DNA of 64,000 nt, from assembly GCA_002692725.1 (NCBI GenBank), contig NZLU01000067.1:62001-126000 (forward strand), in the 5' to 3' direction. The notes beneath the pieces were generated by a model. That model did no database searches. It was not told where the DNA came from and saw only the letters and a list, made by a program, of their open reading frames with translations. This DNA comes from Ponticaulis sp. Its GTDB lineage: Bacteria > Pseudomonadota > Alphaproteobacteria > Caulobacterales > Hyphomonadaceae. A program made the position numbers and the translations under genes. Position 1 is the stretch's first letter. Every line of letters starts with the position of its first letter. Positions 1 to 6,837 of the stretch are shown one piece after another.

Positions 1-12
1 TGTACGGCGCAT
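1..12 (-). CDS. 5' end of a divergent gene, cut by the window edge
   Basis: On the minus strand an ATG at position 12 opens a frame reading M-R-R-T before the window ends. It is preceded by AAAGGAGA, a near-perfect ribosome binding site, six bases upstream of the ATG. Only four codons are visible, so no product can be named. Its head-to-head position with an OxyR-like regulator suggests a target of that regulator; this is inference from context alone. Confidence 0.55.
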
Positions 13-108
13 TTCAGGTCTCCTTTGCTTTGATGTTCTTGATTTGGAGACAGAGCTTCCATACTTCCAATAGAAGTAAAATGTATTATTGATCGAAAAA
101 AACGATAG
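13..108. promoter_or_regulatory. Divergent promoter region of the OxyR-like regulator
   Basis: This 96-base gap separates two divergent starts, the usual arrangement for an autoregulated LysR-type gene and its target. The part next to the regulator is AT-rich and holds a short inverted repeat, ATCG (92-95), seven A, CGAT (103-106), directly before the ATG at 109. No clear Shine-Dalgarno precedes that ATG. Binding by the regulator is inferred, not shown. Confidence 0.4.
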
Positions 109-1020
109 ATGAGACCCACGCTGAAACAGCTCAGTTATTTTGTTGAGATCGCGGAAACGGGCCGTTTTGGCGAAGCTGCGCGGCGTATGAATGTCAGTCA
201 GTCCAGCCTTTCTGCGCAGATTGCAGATATGGAAGAAGAACTCGGCGCGCGCCTGATTGAACGTGGTCGACATGGCGCACTTCTCACACCAGCCGGAAAC
301 GATGTCGTCGTGCAAGCGCGTCTGATCCTGAGGGAGGTTGAGGAATTAAAGTCGATTGCCCGTCAGAGTGAGGAACAATTTGCAGGTCGCATCAATCTCG
401 GCGTTCTGCCGTCCATCGGCCCCTACCTGCTCCCACCTTTCACACGCCATCTACATCAACGCTTTCCGAAATTACGCCTGGTTGTGCGCGAAGAAAGTAC
501 GATCGATCTCGAAAAACACCTGAGCGACGGACATTTTGATCTGGTCGTCTCCACACCTGAGGATCATCCCGACGCGGAATCGGTCATTCTGTTTCAGGAA
601 CACTTTTGGGTCTGCGCCGCGCCGGATGATCCTCTGAGTTCTTCGCTCGAGCCTGTACAGCTGAGCGAGCTTCGTCATCAGCCCTTCATCTCCTTGGGAT
701 ACGGCCACAGGCTCAGTCAGATGGTGCGGGAACTGGCCCAGGAAACGGGCACCTATGTCAGCTCGGAATACGAAGGCACCAGCCTCGACGCCGTCCGTCA
801 AATGGCGGTCATGGGGGCCGGCATTGCAGTCCTTCCAAGCCTCTATGCCTTGTCAGAGGCAAGGCGCGATCCGCATCTCACAATCAGGCGAATTGACCAT
901 TCCAAGGCTGTTCGAAACGTTTCGCTATGCTGGAGACGAACGTCGGCTCTTTCAACACAGTTTCGCTTACTCGCTGACTTTCTCTCCGAAACGGCAAACG
1001 ATATTCTGGACGCAGGCTAG
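109..1020 (+). CDS. LysR-family regulator, OxyR-like but without the redox cysteines
   Basis: A 303-residue LysR-type regulator. An N-terminal winged helix-turn-helix spans about residues 5-62 (LKQLSYFVEIAETGRFGEAA; SQSSLSAQIADMEEELGARL), followed by a linker helix and a substrate-binding-like domain from about residue 92. The effector domain resembles OxyR: the stretch GYGHRLSQMVREL aligns with the OxyR segment that carries Cys199 and Cys208, and TSLDAVRQMAVMGAGIAVLP matches the OxyR region after it. Both redox cysteines are absent; Arg201 and Ala210 occupy their places, and the only cysteines are at 169 and 274. It is therefore unlikely to sense peroxide through the classical disulfide. It is divergent from a gene that leaves the window. 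Family call is firm; effector unknown. Confidence 0.85.
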   Translation: MRPTLKQLSYFVEIAETGRFGEAARRMNVSQSSLSAQIADMEEELGARLIERGRHGALLTPAGNDVVVQARLILREVEELKSIARQSEEQFAGRINLGVLPSIGPYLLPPFTRHLHQRFPKLRLVVREESTIDLEKHLSDGHFDLVVSTPEDHPDAESVILFQEHFWVCAAPDDPLSSSLEPVQLSELRHQPFISLGYGHRLSQMVRELAQETGTYVSSEYEGTSLDAVRQMAVMGAGIAVLPSLYALSEARRDPHLTIRRIDHSKAVRNVSLCWRRTSALSTQFRLLADFLSETANDILDAG

Positions 1021-1128
1021 CCCTGGTCGGAAGCTCCCCATAGCGCGACAATACCGCACTTGCCTCCTGCCCTTTCCTCCTGATCGGTTTAATGGCAATC
1101 GATTGAATGAATGGGGAATAGGGGTGTC

Positions 1129-1740
1129 ATGGGCGCGCTGATCAGCTTTTTCACTGACAACTGGATTGAGCTTGCGGGCTTTGTCACGGGTGCCGCCTGT
1201 GTCTGGCTGCTTGTCCTTCGCAATATTTGGACCTTCCCGGTCGGCATGGTGAACTATGTGTTTTTCGGCATTCTGTTCGTTCAGTCCGGACTCTATGCCG
1301 ATGCGGGGCTGCAAGGCGTCTATTTCGTGCTCGCCAGTCTGGGCTGGTATTGGTGGCTCCGCGGTGGGGATGACCATCAGGGCGTGGAGGTCCATGAACC
1401 CTCAAAGCTGATGCTGGCGGCATGTGGCCTTGCTGTCATTGTCATCGCAGCAACCATTCAATGGGTGCTGCAACGCTATACAGACTCCACAGTCGCCGGT
1501 CTCGACGCCTTGACCACAGCGATGAGCCTCGTCGCCCAATTCATGTTGTCGCGGAAATGGATTGCCAATTGGTGGCTCTGGATCGCCGTCGATCTGATCT
1601 ATGTCCCGCTGTATTTCTACAAAGGCTTGTGGCTCACGGCCGTGCTCTACGCCATCTTCCTGGCCATGTGCATTGCCGGGCTGATCGAATGGCAGAAAGC
1701 GCGCACCGACAAACCTGCGCCCAACCTGGCTGAGGGCTGA
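1129..1740 (+). CDS. pnuC: Nicotinamide riboside transporter PnuC
   Basis: A small integral membrane protein of 203 residues with about seven membrane segments, matching the PnuC family. Family-typical stretches include LRNIWTFPVGMVNYVFFGIL near the start and LGWYWWLRGG after the third segment, plus a C-terminal W-rich region (IANWWLWIAVDLIYVPLYF). PnuC lets nicotinamide riboside cross the inner membrane by facilitated diffusion, driven by phosphorylation inside the cell. The ATG at 1129 is preferred over the in-frame ATG at 1111 because AGGGGTG lies just before it. Its stop overlaps the next start (ATGA), so it is co-translated with the kinase-like gene, a pairing that supports nicotinamide riboside uptake for NAD salvage. 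Confidence 0.88.
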   Translation: MGALISFFTDNWIELAGFVTGAACVWLLVLRNIWTFPVGMVNYVFFGILFVQSGLYADAGLQGVYFVLASLGWYWWLRGGDDHQGVEVHEPSKLMLAACGLAVIVIAATIQWVLQRYTDSTVAGLDALTTAMSLVAQFMLSRKWIANWWLWIAVDLIYVPLYFYKGLWLTAVLYAIFLAMCIAGLIEWQKARTDKPAPNLAEG

Positions 1741-2327
1741 TGAGGGGACTTGTCTGGTCTCTTCTTCCGTCAGTTCTGAAGGCGAGGCTCTGTCGCCGCA
1801 TCGTTGTGACCGGAGCCGAAAGCACCGGCACAACTACCCTGGCGCTCGACCTGTCAGCTGCACTCGGCTGCCCCTATGTGCCGGAATATGGCCGCACCTA
1901 TACAGAAGAACGCGCGGACGTCGCAGACAATCCCTGGCGAGAAGAAGAGCTCGTACACATCGCTGAAAAACAGATCGAACTCGAAAACACGGTCGCGAGG
2001 ACCTCAAACACAAGCTGTTTGATCGCCGACACAGATGCCTTCACAACCGCGCTCTGGCATGAGCGCTATTTTGGGATCCGTTCGCCACGCGTCGATGCAA
2101 TTGCGGAGCGTCAGGTCCGACCCTTTGCCTATATTCTCACTGGGGATGAAATCCCGTTTGAAGCGGACACGATCCGTGAAGGCGGCGATGCACGACACGC
2201 AATGCATGAGCGGTTTCGCGAGGATATCACCCAGACAAATGTGCCTTTCCTCGAAGTTTCAGGACATCCAGACATACGCCTCAATCAGGCGCTTGGTTTT
2301 TTGAAACATCTGGGCGTCGCGCCCTGA
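1740..2327 (+). CDS. NadR-like ribosylnicotinamide kinase (AAA/P-loop)
   Basis: A 195-residue P-loop protein resembling the C-terminal kinase domain of NadR, which phosphorylates nicotinamide riboside to NMN. The nucleotide-binding motif is GAESTGTTTLAL at residues 25-36. The following YVPEYGRTY and a Walker B-like LIADTDAFTTALWHERYFG fit the NadR kinase module. The separate NMN adenylyltransferase and helix-turn-helix domains of enterobacterial NadR are absent. The start overlaps the pnuC stop by four bases, so transporter and kinase form one operon in which the kinase traps the imported riboside. Unusually, the P-loop lysine position holds Thr31 (codon ACA at 1830-1832). Whether this is a family variant or a loss of function cannot be settled here. 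Confidence 0.8.
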   Translation: MRGLVWSLLPSVLKARLCRRIVVTGAESTGTTTLALDLSAALGCPYVPEYGRTYTEERADVADNPWREEELVHIAEKQIELENTVARTSNTSCLIADTDAFTTALWHERYFGIRSPRVDAIAERQVRPFAYILTGDEIPFEADTIREGGDARHAMHERFREDITQTNVPFLEVSGHPDIRLNQALGFLKHLGVAP

Positions 2328-2435
2328 GGATGAGCACATGCCCTCAAATTTGGCGTTTTGTCCCGGCTGATGCGTTTTGTGATCTCTTTTTCCACGACTT
2401 TTTTCACGCCTGCCTTGAAATTGCCGCAAGAGATT

Positions 2436-2458
2436 CGAACATTCTGAAAAAATGTTCG
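2436..2458. promoter_or_regulatory. Perfect 7-bp inverted repeat overlapping a translation start region
   Basis: CGAACAT (2436-2442) and ATGTTCG (2452-2458) are perfect inverted copies separated by nine bases. The right arm runs into the ribosome binding site CGGAG (2457-2461) of the gene starting at 2467. It could be an operator or an RNA hairpin that hides the ribosome binding site. The alphaproteobacterial LexA box is a direct repeat (GTTC-N7-GTTC), so this does not match it. Confidence 0.4.
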
Positions 2459-2466
2459 GAGTAAAC

Positions 2467-3210
2467 ATGAACTGGCTAAGCCGTGTAATTGGCAAGCTGA
2501 CCAACCCTAAGAGCAAATACGTCACGCCGGGTCTGGAAGAAAAAGCAGAAAAGAAACCTCCGCCGACTGACGAGAGCGAACAATCTGAGCGTCGCAGTCG
2601 GATCGAGACCCGCTTGCGCGGTGAAGGTGTGCCGCTGAACCCGGATCTACCGCCCGTTCCTCCTGTCAGTTCCCTTCGCTTTAAAGAGCCTGATGAAGTC
2701 GCCCACCGTGTGACAGCCCTGACGCTCGTTGGCATGAAAGCCAGCGGGATGGACCATGACGTCATGCAGGAAATCGTTTCTGAGCGAAAAGCCCACGATT
2801 ATTTCACGGCGTCAGAGCGCGCCTTCATGGACAATCCCTCTCCAGGCGAGGACGAAATGGCCCATTTCGCCAATGGCTTTGAATCGGCCTGGGCGCTGAT
2901 CTGGGCCCTTCGTCTCGTCCGCGAACCGCTCACAACACCGCGCAATCCCTGCCAGCCTGAAAAGGTCATCGAGATTGTCCGGGATACACCTGACCTCACC
3001 ATGCGTCGGCTGCGCACGCCGGGCCGCCTCGCCGAGAAGCTTGAAATGTTCCAGCTCTATAACTGGGCGATCCAGCAAGCCCAGGCACAGGGCAAAGGCC
3101 CACCCGCTCAGCTGAACTCTATCGTCGCTCAGGAACGCTTCCGGGCGATGAGCTGGCTGACCTGTCAGCCCGAGAATGAGGATTGGTGTGAGTTGGACGA
3201 GACGGGCTAG
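2467..3210 (+). CDS. Uncharacterised cytoplasmic protein
   Basis: A 247-residue protein without recognised domains. The start at 2467 (MNWLSRVIGKLT) has CGGAG five bases upstream and is preferred over ATG 2452, which lies inside the inverted repeat. The first 85 residues are charged and proline-rich and look disordered (EEKAEKKPPPTDESEQSERR). A more compact, helical-looking part follows from about residue 90, with several tryptophans and a C-terminal WLTCQPENEDWCELDETG. There is no signal peptide or membrane segment. The gene is convergent with the DUF4112 gene and the two stop codons share the bases CTAG. I do not recognise a family. Confidence 0.6.
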   Translation: MNWLSRVIGKLTNPKSKYVTPGLEEKAEKKPPPTDESEQSERRSRIETRLRGEGVPLNPDLPPVPPVSSLRFKEPDEVAHRVTALTLVGMKASGMDHDVMQEIVSERKAHDYFTASERAFMDNPSPGEDEMAHFANGFESAWALIWALRLVREPLTTPRNPCQPEKVIEIVRDTPDLTMRRLRTPGRLAEKLEMFQLYNWAIQQAQAQGKGPPAQLNSIVAQERFRAMSWLTCQPENEDWCELDETG

Positions 3211-3605
3211 ACACGCTTCCAGCGCTTTTCGAGCTTCTTCTCGATCAGGTTCATATTGCGGCGGTGACTCTTAAAGCCAAAATCCAGAAAATCACCCAGA
3301 AGCGGCACCAGACCGATCACAAAGTCGAGTCCCAGATTGCCTGCCATCTGCGCCTTCGTTCCCCATCCCATGCCCAGCTCATCTGCCAGCTTCATATGAT
3401 AGACACCCATGGCGGTTGTGAACGCGTCACCAATGCCGGGAATGATGCCGATAATGCCATCAAGGCCAATGCCGATCCCGCCAATGCGGAACTGGTCATC
3501 CATTAACCGGGCGATACCGCGCGCCGTCTCCAGCGACTTCAGCTGATCCTCTGTCAGATGATGTTCGGCGTCGAGAATATAAGCGTTCGATTGATCGTAA
3601 GTCAT
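3207..3605 (-). CDS. DUF4112 family membrane protein
   Basis: A 132-residue protein with two glycine-rich hydrophobic helical hairpins typical of DUF4112: GIGIGLDGIIGIIPGIGDA followed by a polar stretch, then GLDFVIGLVPLLGDFLDFGF. Such proteins are predicted small membrane proteins of unknown role. The start at 3605 (MTYDQSNAYI) has AGAGGA seven bases upstream; the ATG at 3611 would sit too close to it. The C terminus is strongly basic (EKKLEKRWKRV). It is convergent with the preceding gene and shares stop-codon bases with it. Confidence 0.75.
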   Translation of the reverse strand: MTYDQSNAYILDAEHHLTEDQLKSLETARGIARLMDDQFRIGGIGIGLDGIIGIIPGIGDAFTTAMGVYHMKLADELGMGWGTKAQMAGNLGLDFVIGLVPLLGDFLDFGFKSHRRNMNLIEKKLEKRWKRV

Positions 3606-3728
3606 TGTCATATCCTCTCAACTCTTCATGGGCGCGTGGGTTGCATTCCGACGTTCCGCTCATTCCTACAAAGCCGGAATGGGTTCCCGACGGCTCGGGA
3701 ACCTTCGGCACAAAACACGCAGGAAACC

Positions 3729-4181
3729 CTACGCCCGCAAATCTTTCGTCGAACCGAGGCAGAAATGCGATGTGATGCTCGCCACCTGCTTCAGCCGTCC
3801 AAGATGCTCGGAATGGAAGCGCTTATAATCCTCCAGGCTCGCCACTTCGACCCTCAGAAGATATTCCACATTGCCGGTAATATTGTGGCATTCTCGAACT
3901 TCCGGCGCACGTTCCATGGCGGCTGCAAAGTCTTCTGAATCCTTGGTCAACTGACCCGACAGAGCCACCATCACGAAAATCGTCATGGATGAACCAAGCT
4001 TGGTGCGATCCAGCACAGCACGATAGCCCCTGATAATGCCCTGTCGTTCCAACTCCTGAACGCGGCGAAGACAGGCAGACGGCGACAAGCCAACACGGGA
4101 GGCGAGCTCGGCATTGCTGATCCGCCCATCCGATTCCAGCTCAGACAATATTCTGTCGTTTATTCGGTCCAAATCGATCAT
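3729..4181 (-). CDS. Lrp/AsnC family transcriptional regulator
   Basis: A 150-residue Lrp/AsnC regulator. The N-terminal helix-turn-helix is clear (DRINDRILSELESDGRISNA; ELASRVGLSPSACLRRVQEL), followed by the linker GIIRGYRAVLD and the C-terminal RAM ligand-binding domain, where VRECHNITGNVEYLLRVEV is the typical effector strand region. These proteins form octamers and respond to amino acids. It is divergent from indoleamine 2,3-dioxygenase with a short intergenic region containing an inverted repeat, so control of tryptophan degradation in response to an amino acid is a reasonable inference. The ATG at 4181 is chosen over an upstream TTG at 4190. Confidence 0.88.
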   Translation of the reverse strand: MIDLDRINDRILSELESDGRISNAELASRVGLSPSACLRRVQELERQGIIRGYRAVLDRTKLGSSMTIFVMVALSGQLTKDSEDFAAAMERAPEVRECHNITGNVEYLLRVEVASLEDYKRFHSEHLGRLKQVASITSHFCLGSTKDLRA

Positions 4182-4196
4182 TTGTTGCAATCAGAA

Positions 4197-4248
4197 GAGT
4201 ATATACACGCGGAATGCAAGGAAATTCGACGAAAAGACGCATATACTC
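4197..4248. promoter_or_regulatory. Divergent promoter/operator between the Lrp-type gene and the dioxygenase gene
   Basis: GAGTATAT (4197-4204) and ATATACTC (4241-4248) form a perfect inverted repeat centred in the intergenic region. Each arm contains TATACT reading outward, close to a sigma70-type -10 element, on the minus strand for the regulator and on the plus strand for the dioxygenase. A symmetrical site between divergent promoters suits an Lrp-type regulator, but binding is inferred. Confidence 0.45.
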
Positions 4249-4282
4249 ACGCGCATATCATAACAAAAATGAGGTGCCCGCT

Positions 4283-5473
4283 ATGTCTGTTCTGCCATTA
4301 TCTTCCTATGACATGTCCGAAACGGGCGGGTTTTTGTGCATCCATGATCCGGCGAAAACCACCCTGAAGGGCAAGCTGGCCGAAATCGCAGAGATTGCGA
4401 TGTCGCTGCCCGACCTCCTGCCGTCAGGCCAGGTCCGCCATCATCTCACCCGACAGCTGCCAGACATCATGCCCGCCGAAATCAACGAGCTGGGCGATGC
4501 CGAGGCGCGCAAAGCCATGGTGCATTACTCCTTCATGGTGCAGGCTTATGTCTGGGGCGATGCCGAAGCGCCCGCCAGTCTTCCTGCCTGTCTTGCCATT
4601 CCGATGGTGGCCCTGGCCGAGAAAATTGGCCAGCAGCCACTCCTGCCCTATTCCGGCTATGTGCTCGACAATTGGAGCCGGCTCGATGCAGACAGTCCGA
4701 TTGCGCTCGACAATATCTACATGATCCAGAATTTTCTGTCGGGCATGGATGAAGCCTGGTTTGTGCTGATCCATGTCGCGATCGAAGCCGCCGCTGGTCA
4801 GGTGCTCGCCAGCATGGCACCCGTCATTGAGGCTTCTGCCCGGGGCGATGTCGGCACGACGCGCACACTGCTCGAAGCCATGGCCGAGCGCTGGGCACTG
4901 ATCAATTCGATCTTCGATCGCATGCCAGAACGGTGTGATCCCTATATCTATTTCGAACGGGTCCGGCCCTATATCCATGGCTGGAAAGACAATCCGGCCC
5001 TTCCCAACGGTCTCATTTATGAGGGCGTGGAAAAATTCGGAGGCAAAGGCCAGGCGTTTCGCGGCCAGACCGGCTCGCAATCCTCCATCGTCCCGAGCAT
5101 GGATGCTCTGCTGGGCGTCGGCCATGCCGCAGACCCGCTGCGCGCTTATCTCGACGAGCTGCACATTTACCGCCCGCCAGCACACCGTCGCTTCATTAAT
5201 GATGTGCGCAGCACAAGCCAGCTCCGTAGCTTTGTCAGCAAAGTACAGAATCCGGGCCTCGCCGATGCTTACAACGCCAACATTCAGGCGGTCGCAGACT
5301 TCCGCTCGCGTCACCTCGAATATGCCGCCTCCTACATCAACCGCCAGTCCGGACGCGGCACCGGCAATGACACCGATGTCGGCACAGGCGGCACACCTTT
5401 CATGCGGTATCTGAAGAAACACCGCGACGAAACACGGGACAATCTCATTCGCGTATATTCCCCAGCCGGATGA
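4283..5473 (+). CDS. Indoleamine 2,3-dioxygenase family protein
   Basis: A 396-residue haem protein of the indoleamine 2,3-dioxygenase family, which opens the indole ring of L-tryptophan to N-formylkynurenine. Conserved signatures are present in order: YSGYVLDNW near residue 125, HGWKDNP near 232, the GQTGSQSSIVPSMDALLG block at 261-278, YRPPAHRRF near 296, FRSRH with the likely proximal haem ligand His344, and the C-terminal GTGGTPFMRYLKKHRDET. The length suits the bacterial and eukaryotic family. ATG 4283 has GAGGTG six bases upstream; an upstream ATG at 4214 would run through the promoter. No kynurenine formamidase or kynureninase gene is adjacent. An Lrp-type regulator is divergent, and a terminator-like hairpin follows. 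Confidence 0.9.
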   Translation: MSVLPLSSYDMSETGGFLCIHDPAKTTLKGKLAEIAEIAMSLPDLLPSGQVRHHLTRQLPDIMPAEINELGDAEARKAMVHYSFMVQAYVWGDAEAPASLPACLAIPMVALAEKIGQQPLLPYSGYVLDNWSRLDADSPIALDNIYMIQNFLSGMDEAWFVLIHVAIEAAAGQVLASMAPVIEASARGDVGTTRTLLEAMAERWALINSIFDRMPERCDPYIYFERVRPYIHGWKDNPALPNGLIYEGVEKFGGKGQAFRGQTGSQSSIVPSMDALLGVGHAADPLRAYLDELHIYRPPAHRRFINDVRSTSQLRSFVSKVQNPGLADAYNANIQAVADFRSRHLEYAASYINRQSGRGTGNDTDVGTGGTPFMRYLKKHRDETRDNLIRVYSPAG

Positions 5474-5492
5474 GAGCCCTCCCGTTGAAAGG

Positions 5493-5556
5493 CGCGGGAT
5501 TGGATGGATCAGCATGACCAGCCGCTGAAAAATCCGATCCCGCGTCTCTTCTTTTT
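5493..5556 (+). terminator. Terminator-like hairpin after the dioxygenase gene
   Basis: CGCGGGATTGGAT (5493-5505) pairs with ATCCGATCCCGCG (5532-5544), a 13-base stem with one mismatch, followed by the pyrimidine-rich stretch 5545-5556 ending in TTTTT. The loop is about 26 bases, longer than usual. Confidence 0.5.
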
Positions 5557-5637
5557 CGGAAATCTTCTTTCAAAACTGGAACGCTTGGGGGCTTGCGCCC
5601 ATTTCTGTTTCAGCATTGAACAAAACAGGAGATCCCG

Positions 5638-6582
5638 ATGAAATCCCGCACACTTGGCACAACCGAACTCGAGATTTCCTCCGTCGTATTCGGCGGTAAC
5701 GTCTTTGGCTGGACGCTGGATGAAACCGAAAGCTTCCAGATGCTGGATGCCTGTTTTGACCATGGCCTCACCACCATCGATACGGCCGATGTCTATTCAC
5801 GCTGGGTCCCTGGAAATTCGGGCGGCGAAAGTGAGACATTGATTGGCAACTGGCTGGCGTCCAATCCGGGCCGGCGCGACAAGGTTCAGATCTTTACCAA
5901 AGTCGGCATGGATATGGGCGATGGAAATACCGGTCTCTCCGCGCATTGGATTCGAGAGGCCGTAGAGAACTCACTCTCTCGCCTCAAGACCGATTATATC
6001 GACCTTTATTTCTCGCACCGTTTCGACCCCGAAACACCGCATGAGGAAACGCTCGGCGTCTATAAAGACCTGCTCGATGAAGGAAAAATCCGCGCGATCG
6101 GTGCCAGCAATTTCGACGACGACCAGATGACCGATGCGCTGAAGGTTTCAAGCGCCAACGATCTTCCCGCCTATCAGGTCCTGCAACCCGAATACTCTCT
6201 GGTCTCGCGTGGAACCTTTGAAGGGCCTCTGCAGCGTTACTGCATTGAGAACAATATCGGCGTCGTGACCTATTTCAGTCTTGCGGGCGGTTTCCTCTCT
6301 GGCAAATACCGGACCGCCGAGGATGTGAAAGGCGCGGCACGTGCTGGGCTTGTCGGCAAGTATATGCAGGAAGGCGGCTTGGAAGTTCTGAAAGCGCTTG
6401 AAGAAATTGCATCGCAGAAAAACGCCAGCATGGCCGAGATTGCCATTGCCTGGTTGCTCCACCGCGAAGGTGTCACAGCCCCAATCGCCAGCGCCACCAA
6501 ATCCTCACATCTGGAAAGCCTCGTCCGCGCTGCAGACATCAAGCTGACACCAGAAGATATTGAAACGCTTGAGGTCTATTAA
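5638..6582 (+). CDS. Aldo/keto reductase
   Basis: A 314-residue TIM-barrel NADPH-dependent oxidoreductase of the aldo/keto reductase family. The catalytic tetrad is visible: Asp48 and Tyr53 in TIDTADVYSRW, Lys88 in FTKVG and His127 in YFSHRFD. The cofactor-binding C-terminal part includes ASATKSSHLESLV. The family fold and length are normal, resembling the YghZ/PdxI-like branch that reduces small aldehydes. An AGGAG lies upstream of the ATG. The gene stands alone between the terminator of the dioxygenase gene and a minus-strand tRNA. The physiological substrate cannot be told from sequence. Confidence 0.88.
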   Translation: MKSRTLGTTELEISSVVFGGNVFGWTLDETESFQMLDACFDHGLTTIDTADVYSRWVPGNSGGESETLIGNWLASNPGRRDKVQIFTKVGMDMGDGNTGLSAHWIREAVENSLSRLKTDYIDLYFSHRFDPETPHEETLGVYKDLLDEGKIRAIGASNFDDDQMTDALKVSSANDLPAYQVLQPEYSLVSRGTFEGPLQRYCIENNIGVVTYFSLAGGFLSGKYRTAEDVKGAARAGLVGKYMQEGGLEVLKALEEIASQKNASMAEIAIAWLLHREGVTAPIASATKSSHLESLVRAADIKLTPEDIETLEVY

Positions 6583-6595
6583 AGCGAGGCGGGGG

Positions 6596-6671
6596 TGGAA
6601 GCTCCGTCAGGAGTCGAACCTGAATATAGCGGACTTGCAGGTCCACCGCGTTGCCATTTCGCCACAGAGCT
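6596..6671 (-). tRNA. tRNA-Cys (GCA) with one extra base in the anticodon arm
   Basis: Read on the minus strand, a full cloverleaf forms: acceptor AGCTCTG/CGGAGCT, discriminator T and encoded CCA; D-stem GCG/CGC; T-arm TCAGG-TTCGACT-CCTGA; five-base variable loop. The anticodon stem GTGGA/TCCGC closes an eight-base loop, CCTGCAAG, instead of the normal seven; alternatively a sixth C-G pair leaves a six-base loop, CTGCAA. T33 followed by GCA, together with U73 (the hallmark of tRNA-Cys), identifies the isotype. All other arms look intact, so it is either functional with an unusual loop or a recently altered copy. Confidence 0.85.
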
Positions 6672-6691
6672 ATTCCGACACACCCCTCGTG

Positions 6692-6717
6692 TCAGGAGAG
6701 AGTGCCCCCTCTCCTGA
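6692..6717. repeat. Strong hairpin upstream of tRNA-Cys
   Basis: TCAGGAGAG (6692-6700) and CTCTCCTGA (6709-6717) form a perfect nine-base stem with an eight-base loop. It lies between the end of the phosphodiesterase gene and the tRNA on the minus strand. No T-run follows on either strand, so it is not a standard intrinsic terminator. Confidence 0.45.
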
Positions 6718-6837
6718 ACATGCTCAACAGCTTTCTCCCTATACAACGTATGGGAGCATATAACTCCCCTCACATCCGAGTTTTACCCCTTACTTGAGAG
6801 GTTTTTCTCACCGAATACTTCGAAATATCCAAACGGG

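Noticed and set aside
4424..5515. A 363-codon open frame antisense to the dioxygenase gene
   Set aside because: It is a by-product of GC-rich codon use; its translation lacks domain signatures, while the sense frame has every dioxygenase motif.
6692..6717. Hairpin upstream of tRNA-Cys as an intrinsic terminator
   Set aside because: No T-run follows on either strand; kept only as a structural feature.
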